From the NCBI GenBank assembly GCA_038030265.1, contig CM075943.1:32612001-32676000 (forward strand): a stretch of DNA of 64,000 nt. Direction: 5' to 3'. The stretch is from Corythucha ciliata (lineage: Eukaryota > Arthropoda > Insecta > Hemiptera > Tingidae). Every line of letters starts with the position of its first letter. Position 1 is the stretch's first letter. Below are positions 10,975 to 21,997 of the stretch, one piece after another. The position numbers and the translations under genes are program-made. The notes under the pieces were generated by a model. That model worked only from the letters and a program-made list of their open reading frames with translations, was not told where the DNA came from and made no database searches.

Positions 10975-11553
10975 GCATGGCGATTTTCGACAGGGAGCTC
11001 CGAATTTTTCTGGCGTCCCCCAACTCTTAATATTCCTTCGCTATCCAAAAAAGGAGAAATTCTAGCCATGGCTTTGCTCAGTGGCTTTTTTGACGACAGA
11101 TTGGCTATGGTTTCGGCGAAATAATTGGATTGATCAAAATTTAGGGACCTTTTCAGTTCCGACGTATGCAACGGCCCTGATTTTCGGAGGCCAATTGGCG
11201 TTATCACTCTAAAGCAATACGCGGTTACCCGTTGTAAACGTATTAGCGACGAAAAAGCACACAACAAGGTGTCAAGCGACGAATTGCGGGATAATAATGT
11301 GATGACTGGGTTCGGTTTGCGTTCCTCTCGACTTCTGAATGGTCGAAACTGTTTATATGAGGACATTTCTGGCCAACATGATTCTTGCTGAGTCAAAAAT
11401 TCTGGACCATTCCACCAAATGTGGTGAACCATTAACTCTTTGGGTGTTATTTCCCTAGGGGCACAATCAGACGGATTTTGTGCGGACGGTACGTACCTCC
11501 ACCAACTTATTTTAGTGCTTTCTTGAATTTTCTGAATTCGGTGAGCGAAAAGG
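10975..11553 (-). pseudogene. BEL/Pao pol fragment (end of RNase H region to pre-integrase)
   Basis: On the - strand the ORF reads HRIQKIQES, then WWRYVPSAQNPSDCA, a typical BEL/Pao RNase H terminus. It continues to ISPFLDSEGILRVGGRQKNS, the conserved segment before the integrase zinc finger. It is cut at both ends: at about 11553 it fuses to R1-clade sequence, and at about 10975 the similarity stops. It is more diverged from the intact BEL element at 39089-45915 than one family would be. Confidence 0.8.
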
Positions 11554-13263
11554 AGGGGCGAAGCCGCCCCCGGCAACCACCCGCTCGAAACCAAAGGCGC
11601 AAGACGGTCCACCCAGTCTTCATCCCGACACCCCACCATCCCCAACGAGTTGGAGAATGTCCTGTTCACCCAGGCGTCTAGCAGGAGGTCAGCCGGAGGC
11701 ATCCCCGCCATGACCTGAATGGCGTCTGAACTGACAGTCCGTTACGCAATGACTACCCGGATCTAGGCCTGCCGCTGCAGGCTGACGACTCTCACCCTCT
11801 GCGCCTCGGACAAAAGGATCTCGGCATAAAGACCGACCCCACGCAACGGAAATCCCCCCCCCCCCCGTGTATACCGCCGTAGCCCTAAAAAGAGCGACCA
11901 CTTTTGTCAAGTTTGCCCGCAACTACGTCCAGCTGCGGGCTTGCCCCTCGATGGCGGGCAATCCCAGGTTAGGCTCATCCCCCCCCCCCCGTATGGAACC
12001 CGTCGACCCCGCACCACCCATCGACGACGCCCAGGACCCGAGAAACCTCCCGGCTGAGTTCCTTCAGGGAGCTGGACAAGACGACGACAGCGAGGTCGTC
12101 GACGTACGCCACAGCCCCTACGCATTTCCCCTCGAGAAGCCGCATGAGGCTCGCAAAAAGGAGGTTCAATAGTGCAGCCGAGAGCACCGAGCCCTGGGGA
12201 CACCTCTCTGTGATACCGGAGAATCCACCTGGTTTTCGCCATAGCCGAGCCTCACTGTCCTCGACGTGAAGTACGAGGTCACCACCCGGAATATATCCCA
12301 GGGGACCCCGGACTCGCGCAACTCCACCAAGACACGCGGCCACGTACCACGAAGAGTCGAAGGCGTTCTGGACATCCAGAAGCATCACCACCGAATATCT
12401 ACAGTGAGAGGAGTCGAACAAGGCAGCTGTAGGGCGTCTAAGGCCGCCTCGGTCGAACCTCCCCGGATCGCCCTAAACTGGTGCTCATGATGCTCCCCCT
12501 CTATGAAAGGCTCCACCCTTGCGCTAGGAGGAGGCGCTTCAGGACCTTGCTCTCGCAAGGCAGGAGACTCATAGGCGGGTAGCTCCCTGGCAAGGCAGGG
12601 TCTCGCTCCGCCGCCACCTTGCTGGGAAGTACCCTGAAACCAGACACCAGTTGTAAAGGTCCAAGTAGGGCTCACTAACTGGCTCCGGCAAATGCCTCAA
12701 CATCTCGGGCCGGACCGCATTCAAGCCGGGAGCCAGACCCACAGCCATGCTATCAAATTTCGGCCCGGAGTTCCTCCTCCGAGAAGCCAGGCATCGTGCC
12801 TAATACTCCTCGAGACTTCGCAATCGGATCCGGGGTCATCTTGAGGGAATATCCTTTCCAGGGTTGCCTCTTTATTACTACCACCGGCCCCCTCCAGGAA
12901 CGGGAGGATATCCGGGGACTTTATTTTTCCCACAGCCACCTCACAGGGAATTACCCAAGGGTTGGCCGCGAGGGCTTCCTCCACAAACGCCCGCCAAGAG
13001 GCTCACTTTGACGAACGCACAGTCCTTTCAAGATCTCTCCAAGCAGAGACGTAACACTGGCTCGAGTCGTCCAGATCGGGGCCACGCGTGCGCTGAAACG
13101 CACGTTGAAGCCTACGAGCTCTCAGAGAGAGACCCTGCAACTCACTGGTCAACCATAACGGGGACGAATCTTCCCGGGACGAGGGCTGACATGGTACAAG
13201 TATCCTCGGCGGCCCCCATAAAAACTTCCATCAACAATTGACTCCCACGACTCAAGGAGCCTT
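11554..13263 (-). pseudogene. R1-clade ORF2, linker and RT portion, highly degraded
   Basis: Read on the - strand from 13263, successive frames show LQGLSLRARRLQRAFQ (endonuclease-RT linker), HHEHQFRAIRGGSTEAAL, MLLDVQNAFDSS, CPQGSVLSAALLNLLFASL and the catalytic AYVDDLAVV near 12106. A C-terminal MAGMPPADLLLDAW lies near 11665-11711. Many frame changes and C runs interrupt it. It belongs to the same clade and orientation as the ORF1 fragment at 30228-31420. Both abut the LTR ends of the same gypsy element, so they are probably the two halves of one R1-type copy that already lacked its endonuclease. Confidence 0.8.
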
Positions 13264-13353
13264 TGGAGAAATGAAATCCAATTTGAGTAACAAGACAATT
13301 AGAAAATTATTTTTATTTTTTAGTAAAAATGTGTCGGGATTGTTTCCGCCACA
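13264..13353 (-). repeat. 3' LTR of the CsRn1-type gypsy element
   Basis: A 90-bp LTR, TG...CA on the - strand. It is preceded by a purine-rich tract (AGGAGGGGGAG, about 13355-13367) suited to plus-strand priming. Its pair is the split copy at 27419-27456 plus 30176-30227. The pol reading frame runs into the LTR and ends near 13320. Confidence 0.85.
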
Positions 13354-14574
13354 ACACTCCCCCTCCTGATGATCGCAGTTGTAATTTCTTCTGCGAATTT
13401 CACAGATCGATTGGGACGTTCTAGAGTTGACGGTTTTGTCGGTGACTTTCGAAGAATAGACTGCAGAGGGTGTAGAGTCATAGTTGGTAAGCTGGAAGTA
13501 TCTCCAGCTTTGGTTTTATCGACATGTGCGGGTTTTAATCTGTCGATTGAAATTGTTTTAGGTTTTCCTTTAATTTGTAGGGTGTAAAACTTGTCATTTT
13601 TTTTTAATACGAGAAAGGGACCGTCATAAGGTGGTTGCAAAGGTGGTCTCACGCGTCACGCCTTCGCGACGTAAAAATACGTGTGTCGCCGATTGCAGTG
13701 ATGGTGGCGTGTATACATACGGTTTGGTCGCATGGTCCGAAATTGGTGGCGTTGGAAGGTTCTGCATAGTTGTTTGAAATTTCTTTACGATTTCAGGAAA
13801 ATCAGCTCCATGAGAAACACAGGACAGTTTGGTAAAAAAATCTGCCGGAAAACGCAACGGTTGACCATAGACGAGATCGGCTGCAGAGACGCCTAAATCT
13901 TCTTTGATGGCCGATCGAAGGTGCAACAAAATCATTGGAAGGTTTTCACTCCATTTGTTGGATGCGTGGCAGATGATTACTGTTTTTAGAGATCGGTGCC
14001 ACCTTTCAATTAGCCCATTGCTTTGTGGGTGGTAGCTAGTGGTATGAATACGACTTATTCCGAGGATTTTGAGAAGTTCTCGAAAAAGGTTTGACTCGAA
14101 TTGACGTCCCTGGTCCGTGGTGATGTTGTTCGGAACTCCAAAACGGGAAATCCACCCGCTCACAAAAGTTGACGCGATGGTTTCAGATGTTGAGTCTTTG
14201 ATCGCGAACGCTTCGGGCCAACGGGTGAATCTGTCAATGCATGTTAAAACGTAGTTGAAACCGTTAGATGGTGGAAGGGGTCCCACAATGTCAATATGGC
14301 AATGGCCGAAACGTTCATTAGCTGCAGGGAAAAATGAGCGGGAACTCACTGTGTGCTTGTGAATTTTGCAACGTTGACAGTGGAGGCATGTTCGCGCCCT
14401 TTGTGTACAATCTTTTCGCATACTAGGCCAAAAGTAACGTAGACAAACTTCTTTTACAGTATTGCGAATGCCAGGATGAGCAGGTGCGTGAATTTCATCA
14501 AAGACTTGACGTCGAAGGGATGTGGGAACGAAAGGTCTGATATTTCCTGTTGGTTTGGTGTTTTTGAAGTTCAT
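13320..14574 (-). pseudogene. Gypsy integrase and C-terminal region
   Basis: Frame 14574-13624 carries the integrase zinc finger (HAPAHPG ... CLHCQRC) and the DDE core: Asp in HIDIVGPLP, Asp in [10 protein letters not shown], Glu in [13 protein letters not shown] frame change at about 13640 leads to the C-terminal segment ([20 protein letters not shown], then DRLKPAHV), a GPY/F-like module common in this lineage. Its role is insertion of element cDNA. The frameshift and those upstream mean this copy cannot supply a full pol. Confidence 0.88.
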
Positions 14575-15935
14575 GGTCCTCTTCGTCCTGTTGACGACTC
14601 ATGGCATCAAAATCAATTGCCGAAGGAATTTGAATCTCTTCAATGCGTGACAAACAGTCGGCAATCTGGTTATCGGCACCTGGTAAATGTTTAATTTCTG
14701 TAGAAAACTGTGAAATGAATTCTAAGTGTCGAAGTTCGCGAGGGGACGCTTTTTCGGGTTTTTGCTGGAAAGCATACATTAGCGGCTTATGGTCCGTATA
14801 AATACAGAAATTTTGACCTCCAACAAAAATCTAAAATGCTTGATTGTGGAGTAAACTGCTAATAGTTCTCGGTCGTATGTCGAATAGCGTTTTTCAGCTT
14901 CAGAAAATTTTCTAGAGAAGAAACCGAGAGGTTGTTGGGTTCCATTTACCAACTGATGGATTACCCAGCTATGTCCGAAGCATCCGTGGTGATCGACAAA
15001 GTTGCACTAGGCAGCGGATGGGCCAAAAACGTAGCTTGAGCTAGAGTGCGTTTAATATCATTAAAAGCTGTTTCTTGTGAAGTAGACCAGGAAAGAGGCG
15101 TTTTGTCGTTCTTTGTTTTTCCTTGGCAAACTTCGTGTAGGGGAATTTGCATGGTTGCCACGTGAGGGATGAAACGATTATAAAAGTTGGCCATCCCCAG
15201 GAATCTTCTTAATTGAGGAGCGGTTTTAGGTCGAGGGAAATCGTTAATGAGTTGAACTTTGCTAGGTAACGGGGTTATGCCTTTGGGAGTGATAAGGTGA
15301 CCTAAAAAGGGTAAACTTTCTTGTCCAAATTCGCATTTCGAAGGGTTAGTTTTAAGACCGAATTTCGAGAGACGGTCGAAAAGGATGCGTAGGTGTTCGA
15401 GGTGTTGTTTCTCGTCGTTGGATGCTACAAGAAGGTCATCTAAGTACGAAAATATGAAAGGAAATTCTCGGGTGATCTCGTGCATAAACCGCTGAAACGT
15501 AGCTGCAGCATTACGTAACCCGTAATTCATGAAGGGAAATTCAAACAACCCAAAAGGAGTCACAATGGCAGTTTTTGGAATGTCCTCGGGGTTGATAGGA
15601 ATTTGTTGGTATGCTCTAGTCAAATCAAGTTTGGAAAAGAAACTTTTGCCATGTAGAAAGGCGTTACAATCCTGTAAAATGGGAACGGGATACCTGTCTG
15701 GTTTTGTGATTGAATTTAAGCGGCGATAGTCACCGCAAGCGCGCCATTTCCCGTCCGGTTTTGGCACAAGATGTAATGGACTGGACCAGGTACTCATTGA
15801 AGGGCGACATAGACCTTGGTCGAGCATTGCTTGAAATTCAGCTGTGGCCGCTTTTAGTTTTTCAGGTGACAATCTACGTGCAGTGGACGCGATAGGAGGC
15901 CCTTCGGTTTCAATGAAGTGGAATGTTTTCCGCAA
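14575..15935 (-). pseudogene. Gypsy reverse transcriptase and RNase H
   Basis: Frame 15935-14961 has the full RT: LHLVPKPDGKWRACGDYRRL, SKLDLTRAYQQIPI, FPFMNYGLRNAAATFQRFM and the catalytic YLDDLLVAS. The RNase H begins in TTDASDIAG. Near 14961 the frame shifts, and RNase H motifs QPLGFFSRKFS and YSTYDRELLAVY follow in another frame, with another break near 14800. A later segment (LPGADNQIADCLSR) closes the domain. Several breaks indicate a dead copy. Confidence 0.88.
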
Positions 15936-15970
15936 AAGTGCTTAGATGAATCGTCTGTAATAGAGGGATA

Positions 15971-16468
15971 CTATTGAAGCAATTTCCAGTAAATTGTTGA
16001 TTCATCAATAGTCGATAATTGAAAAGAATTAATTTCGACAGTTTTGCCTGAAGTGGAGTACTTCCGAGATTTATCGACTAGGCGTTTGTTTTTGAGATCC
16101 ACCAAGAATTCGTGCTTCAGAAGAAAATCAGCGCCGATGATAGGGCTGTTGACGTCGGCGACAATGAACGTATGCCGTACTTTGTGAGGCATGTTCAGGT
16201 TTAGAACCAGGGATTTCGTGCCGTACGATTTAATTTTAGAACCGTTTGCGGCGTACAAAGTTGTGGTATGGTGACTTGCATTACGTCTGTCGCGTTGTGT
16301 TGATGGAACTACGGACACGTCCGAACCTGAATCTACAAGGAAAGTGAGGTTTAATGTTTTGTCGTGTAAAAATAGACGGCATGATCCTTGAGCCGAAGTG
16401 TTAGCCGTCGCAAAACTCGGTTTTATTCGTTTCCCTGTTTGGAAAAGAAAAGACAACCTTTTTTGCAC
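15971..16468 (-). pseudogene. Gypsy aspartic protease segment
   Basis: Contains FLVDSGSDVSVVPS, a retropepsin active site (DSG), and IIGADFLLKHEF, the usual flap/C-terminal motif ahead of the RT. It overlaps the gag frame at 16423-16468 with a frame change, and ends at a stop at 15971 before the RT frame begins at 15935. It is a pol piece, not an independent gene. Confidence 0.85.
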
Positions 16469-17259
16469 GAAGAGGCCCGAGTGCCGAATTTTTCATGATA
16501 CCAGCATAGACCATCCTTGTTTACTTCCAAGCGAGGTGAAAGACTGCGTTGGCGAGAACGAAATCTTTGTTTGTTCATTTGCGACACTGTTTGCTGGATA
16601 TTTTCCACCGAGAGAGTAAGCGCGGCGAGTTTTTCCGTTAGTATGGTAAGTGTTTCGTGGACGTTGTTTTCGGTTGAAGAAATAGATTTTTGTTGTTTGG
16701 TCAGTGCGTAAACGTCGTGGGATGTTACCTCCATGACATTATCTGCAATAGTTGCTATTTTAGAAAGCTCTGTTTCAGGAATAGCCGATAAATCTTGGCG
16801 GACGTTGACGGGAAGTCGATCCATCCTTATCGTTTTTTAAAATTCGTCTTTAATATCACCGTTCGCAAGTTCCCTCATGCGGCGCAACAAGGCGGATGGG
16901 CGATCGTCACCAAGCTCGAGGCCTCGAACCAACTGTTGAACTTGTTGGTTTCGTGACTCTGTAAAGCGCTGAATTAGTTTTTCTTTGAGCTGTTGATACT
17001 TATCGTTTGGCGGAGAGTTTGTGACAACGTCGCTTACTTGAGTTAGTACCTCACCTTCCATACACCCCACAACAATTTCAAACTTAGTTTGATCGGCTGT
17101 AATCCGACTAGTTCGGAAATTTGCTTCTACTTGGCAAAACCAGAGAGCAACATTGGATCGCCAAAAAGGAGGAATTTTTACGGAAACCTTAGCTATCTCG
17201 GCAGCGGAAATCGGCTCCAGTGTAGCACTTTCTGCGGAAGGTGTACCGGCGTTAGCCAT
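16423..17259 (-). pseudogene. Gypsy Gag with CHCC-type knuckle
   Basis: Translation probably starts at 17259 (MANAGTPSAES). The first frame ends at 16837 with MRELANGDIKDEF. A one-base-type shift in a T/A run leads to the second frame (RMDRLPVNVRQDLSAIPE, on to 16423). Near its end is CWYHEKFGTRASSCKKGC, spaced C-H-C-C instead of the usual CCHC. This CHCC form is a known hallmark of the CsRn1 clade of Ty3/gypsy elements. Gag would package the RNA. The frame break disables it. Confidence 0.85.
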
Positions 17260-17333
17260 CGTCGAAGCAGTCGCGATGAATGAGAAAAAAAAAAGAAAAA
17301 AACTATCGTGTTCGTTCACGTCGGAGTTACCAC

Positions 17334-18547
17334 CAAAGTTGAATAGAAAACCAAGTTATTCAGCTCCCTAGTGATGAAGTTGAAACCAATCCGGGGTTGG
17401 GAAAATTTATCACGCTAGATAACACTACCACATGTAGAAGCTTAATCAATTAAAGCTTAATCAATTAAGCTCGCTGTTGCTAAGGTAACTTACAAGGGTT
17501 ATTGTTTTGATATTTTTATTGTCACTTGTACTCATAAACGCCAGTGAAACCCAAAATTAGAGAGAATTTAGAGCATTTTGTACTGCAGGAACTTCAATTT
17601 CTTAACTGCCTCCGACTATACGCCAATATTATGCCGGATATTCAGCTTGAGAGGCCCAGCTAAGATAGTAATTAACGAAAACAGTAAGTTGCTGAGGACA
17701 ACATTTGAAAATCAGTGGCTAAAGTATCATTAACTATGGCAAAAATGTCGGTTTTTGACATGAGAAGGATACACCTGTAGTTCAAGATTAAAGGCGAGTT
17801 TTCTTGGATGGATAATTGCCCTTTCTATACGCCCAATGTTCAGTTCCCGTCCTGAGGTGAAATTGCTGATTTCCTCGAGAAGTTTGAAGTTAGTATTTTA
17901 CTGCTAAATTGGTATATTCGACTACATTGACGTTCTACTGACGTATTATTAATTATGTAAAGGAACACGATCTGTTAATTCCTGTGAAATTTCCAGAAGC
18001 CTGTGGAAGAGCTTACAATGAGAGTGAGTGTATAAATTCCACACTTTAAGTAATCAGAAGGTGACAAACGTTTCAGGATTTGTTATCGTCGATGAATGTC
18101 GGCTGTGGGTTACTCCATTATGCGTTCGCTGGAAAGCAACTGCCCGCACCCGTGTCCTCTCATGCTGCGCCCCTGGACGTTTGTGTGACGAACCTCCTCT
18201 CCAGTCAAATATCGTTCCGCATGTAAAATTTAAATCACTATAGCATTCATTTTTAAAATCGTTTCTTAATGCAATTCTTATCGCCCCAAGCTTGACTACG
18301 TCCTGAAATCAAAATTAATTCCGCGTCATTACTCGTCTACGTAAGAATGCCGATGTACTCGACTTTGGATAGAGAGAGCGAGAGCCTCAACTCAAGCAAA
18401 TCGCAGCCACGGAAAACTCAAAGGATCTGCGTTTTAGGCAGCACCCCCCCCCCCCCACACTAGGCACCAATTTTTCGTACGAAGTTTTCACCAATTTAGA
18501 AAAAAAGTTGTATTACCGAATTTTTTTTGCAGACCAGTTTCAATAAT
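17334..18547. other. Left arm of hAT-like element D, unassigned sequence
   Basis: AT-rich DNA with no recognisable coding region. A short palindromic duplication of TTAATCAATTAAGC occurs near 17440-17475, and a C run lies near 18446. Confidence 0.5.
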
Positions 18548-18896
18548 GCGTCCCATTTTCAATGCAGTTCAGTCCTATTTAGTATTTAATCAGTTTACAG
18601 CACCTACAAACGCGTACACGGCTTAGCTGAAAACGTCTACTCCTTCACTACTAATACTCATCCCTCTAGCGAAATTCCTGGAGTTTTTTTTTACCGAACA
18701 AACAAACCTCTTCGGACAAACGCCACCTAAACTCTTCAGGATCTGTTCTGTTCGGGTTTCGCTTGAAGGGATGAGTAGAAGGCGAAAAGTGAAGGAGAAT
18801 AAATATGCATTCGGCTAAGCCGTGTACGCGTTTGTTGATTCTACATAAAATCTCTTTGAGTACAACTAGATAAAATTGAAAATGGGATGCAACAAG
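18548..18896. repeat. Foldback with long inverted arms
   Basis: Outer arms GCGTCCCATTTTCAAT and inner arms AAACGCGTACACGGCTTAGC (about 18608-18640) pair with the right half (AATGCATTCGGCTAAGCCGT and onward, 18809-18840). Further pairing continues inward through ATCCCT and the GCGAAA words. This looks like a nearly palindromic short element of about 350 bp. No coding capacity. Confidence 0.7.
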
Positions 18897-19445
18897 AACA
18901 ATAAAATCGCAGTTAAACGGCTGGTTCTGATTTTTTAATATGTTTTTAGGACCAATACCAGTAGTCTAAATCTAAGTTTGCAGCTTCGAAAGACCTATGC
19001 TACTTTCATGGCACTCGAAAAACCGCGGAATATTTGCACTTTTTCCAGTGCTTTTACTATATCTCCGAAACTATGCATTCTTCGTTAATAAACGCGAACT
19101 ACAATTTTCAAGTACATTAAATTCGCTACAATTTGCGACATAGCCCAGCTCTGTGGGGCAGATATAGTAGCCAAGATACAGCTCTTCAAAATTAATTATT
19201 TATTGTTTTTTAAAGAGATTTTAAGTTTATAAAAAGTTGAAAATCTCCCTCTAAAACTTCATTTGGCGCTGTTAGCGTTCAATTTGTGATAGAACATTGC
19301 TCAGTGGTAAGTTTCACACAAAACAAAGCCAAAAATTCCATCATTTTGGCAAAACAAATTACCAATTTTGAAGCGCTTTATCTTGGCTACTATCTAATCT
19401 ACAGATCTGGGCCAAGCCTCAAATTAAAGCAAATTCAATACACTT

Positions 19446-19493
<48 letters not shown>

Positions 19494-20012
19494 TACAGCC
19501 GTTAAGAATTGGTATTTTTTTGCAACCAAAAAAAGTGATTTGTTTTGAGTGAAACCAACCTCTGAGAAATTTTCTATTACAAATTCGAGGGCTCACAGTT
19601 CCGTACAAGGTTTTGGAGAGAGCGTTAGAAATTTCCAACTTGTTGCTTCCATATATGTATTTAGACTTGGGAACTCTTTTTGTGAAAACAAATTACCAAT
19701 TTTGAAGAGCTGCATCTTGGCTAACGTCTGACCTACAGAGCTGGATCAGGTTTCAAATTGTAGCGTATTTAATATACCTACTTGAAAAACGTAGTTCACG
19801 TGTATTGTCGAAGAAAGCGTAGTTTAGGAAAGATAATAAAAGAAAAACGAGAAGAGTGCTAATATTCCGCGGTTTTTCGACTGCTACGAAAGTAGCACAT
19901 GTTTTTCGATGCTGCAAACTTGGATATACACTACTGGTACTGGTTCTAACAACAAACTAAAAAATCATAACTAGCCGCTTAATTGTTATTTTAGCTATTT
20001 TTAGTGTTCTTT
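18897..20012. repeat. Large foldback, arms of about 260-300 bp, with a 43-A run in the loop
   Basis: The left arm (about 18897-19200) and the right arm (about 19690-20012) are inverted copies. Both contain AATATTCCGCGGTTTTTCGA, GCTGCAAACTT and GAAAGTAGCA words, in opposite senses. A third, direct copy of the inner part (AACAAATTACCAATTTTGAA) lies at about 19350-19450, just before an A run at 19449-19491. The run makes spurious poly-K and poly-F ORFs. Confidence 0.7.
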
Positions 20013-20612
20013 TTGACTGACCTAAAATAATAATTAATTGACCCAGAATCCCTTGAATCGTATATCAATAATGTCCCATGAAGTAAAGAGTGTGGCACAC
20101 TGGGGTCCCAAAGGACCCCAATTTTTGAAAAACAAAAATCGCACAAACATTTCTCCACTATAATTTTTTTCACATTTTTTAAAAGCGAGAATACCCTTGA
20201 GCAACAATAAAAGCAAAACCCCTGGTCATTTTTGATTTTTTTTTTTTTTCAAAAAAATCAAAAAATCAAAAAAATATTGGTAAAAATGTGGAATTTATTT
20301 ATTTTTCTTCAAAATTCATAGAAAAATCCCAAATACAATATCGTTGGTTTTTCCTACATTCCCGGAAACTAGACATTCCGAATAACACGTGAAAATAATA
20401 TTCAACCGTTTTGAAGCGATTTCAATATCTTATTATGGACCCTAATTTTGGCCTTATTTTACGCAGCTCGGTCGGTCTCTCGAACGAAAATGTTTTCTTT
20501 TATTGTTCGAAAAATTTTTAACGAGGTATAAATAGTGATATGACGTTTAACACAATTAAATACGTGTCTGCTCACTTTATTGAAAATTTGTTTAAGACAT
20601 TTTTATTCCTAA

Positions 20613-21920
20613 TAGTAGGGGAGCCCAAGAGGGGATTTCGGGATTTACTCAAGCGCGTCAGATTAACATACTGCGGACACCTTGTACCTAGTTGAGTATC
20701 TCCACCAAATATGAGCCCTATAAATGTGGCCGCCCGTCAAGGATAAAACGTCAGATTAGTAAAAAAAAATTGATCTTCAGACATTCTCGAGCGCGTCAGA
20801 TTAAGGAAGTGGGAATTAATTACATGCTAAAAAGTCTATATTCCACTAATCTGACAATTTAAGAGTGACGCAAAAACGGAGGAGGTCTACAAACTTGTAA
20901 AAAAAAAACGTCATCTTGATATTCTCGAGCGTGGCTACTTTTTATTTTATTTTGAAGGGAATAATTCAAGGATAACGAAAAATATCTAATCTGACGATTT
21001 CCATAAGCCGAAATAGAAAAAAATCGTCGATAAAGTTTAGTCACTATTCAACTCTTGGGGCCAATTCAGTGAAACTTAGCGCCCACCCGTCTTGTGTGAA
21101 ACATATGTTCCAATTCGGGAAGACGGGTGGATAGCGCCGGCGCTAAATTTTACTGAATAGGTTGCCATATGTGTTGAATAATTAAGTTTTTAAAAAAATT
21201 GCGCTTTTCTCTCTCATATCAGTTGAATAATGTTATAATTATTCAACTATTGTAGAAAAAGGTCCTTTACATCACAATTTCAGTTAACCTCAACTTACTC
21301 TTTCGAAAATGGTGCAGAAAACTAGGACTTAGGCACCAAATATAGGGCGAATTTTTTAAAAAAGTGTCAGATTAGGCGAATCCCTCCAGATAATCGTCAG
21401 ATTACTAGAGAGCACGTTTAGAACGTCAGTATGAAGCATATATATCTTAATCTGACGCGCTCGAGTATTTCAAAATGACGATTTTTTTTTTTTGCACATT
21501 CTGATAAGGGCCACGAGTTTGCGTCACCTCCAAATCGTGACATTATTGAATGGGAGCTTATTTTAGGTTCACTTAACATTTCCTTAGAAAATCTGACGCG
21601 CTCGATTAATTTTTTTTTTTTTTTTTTTCATTTTCAACCCTTACGTACGACCACCCCCACCATGCAAACTGTCAGATTAACATGCATACTTCATTAAAAA
21701 TACGGAGACAATTGATGCTGTAAATATCTGACGCACTCGAGAATGTCCATACAACAGTTTTTTTTTTTACATTTTTGAAAGTCTATAGCCGCTCCCCCCA
21801 CCGATGAAAAGGTGTGCATCATATAACAATTTTATCTTTTTATCATCTAAGCTTTGCAACCCAATAGGTCTCTACGACGCTCGAGTAAATCCCCAATTAG
21901 CATCGTGGGCTCCCCTACTA
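20613..21920. mobile_element. 1.3-kb TIR element with repeated subterminal motif, nested in piggyBac
   Basis: Terminal inverted repeats TAGTAGGGGAGCCCA are perfect at both ends, with TAA on each side (20610-20612 and 21921-21923) as a possible target duplication. Inside, a motif close to ATCTGACGCGCTCGAG occurs about ten times or in part, in one orientation in the left half and the other in the right half. No transposase ORF. The TAA duplication would fit a PIF/Harbinger-type mobiliser, but the family is not identified. Confidence 0.75.
21057..21166. mobile_element. 110-bp hairpin MITE nested in the 1.3-kb element
   Basis: The left arm GGCCAATTCAGTGAAACTTA and the right arm (ACTGAATAGGTTGCC at the end) are inverted with several mismatches. 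The centre AAGACGGGTGG pairs with CCACCCGTCTT, so most of the element can fold on itself. Confidence 0.65.
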
Positions 21921-21997
21921 TAATTGAATTTATTTTCAAAATAGTGGCTGAACAAAAAAGTGTGATGAATAAATGTTTACTATAACCTAAAAATGGA

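Noticed and set aside
13264..13353. A dispersed 90-bp repeat shared with 30 kb, taken as a MITE or SINE
   Set aside because: It has the TG...CA form, lies next to pol and a purine tract on one side and by a primer site on the other, so it is an LTR pair.
19286..19638. Frames with poly-Lys or poly-Phe
   Set aside because: They are products of the 43-A run at 19449-19491, within a foldback.
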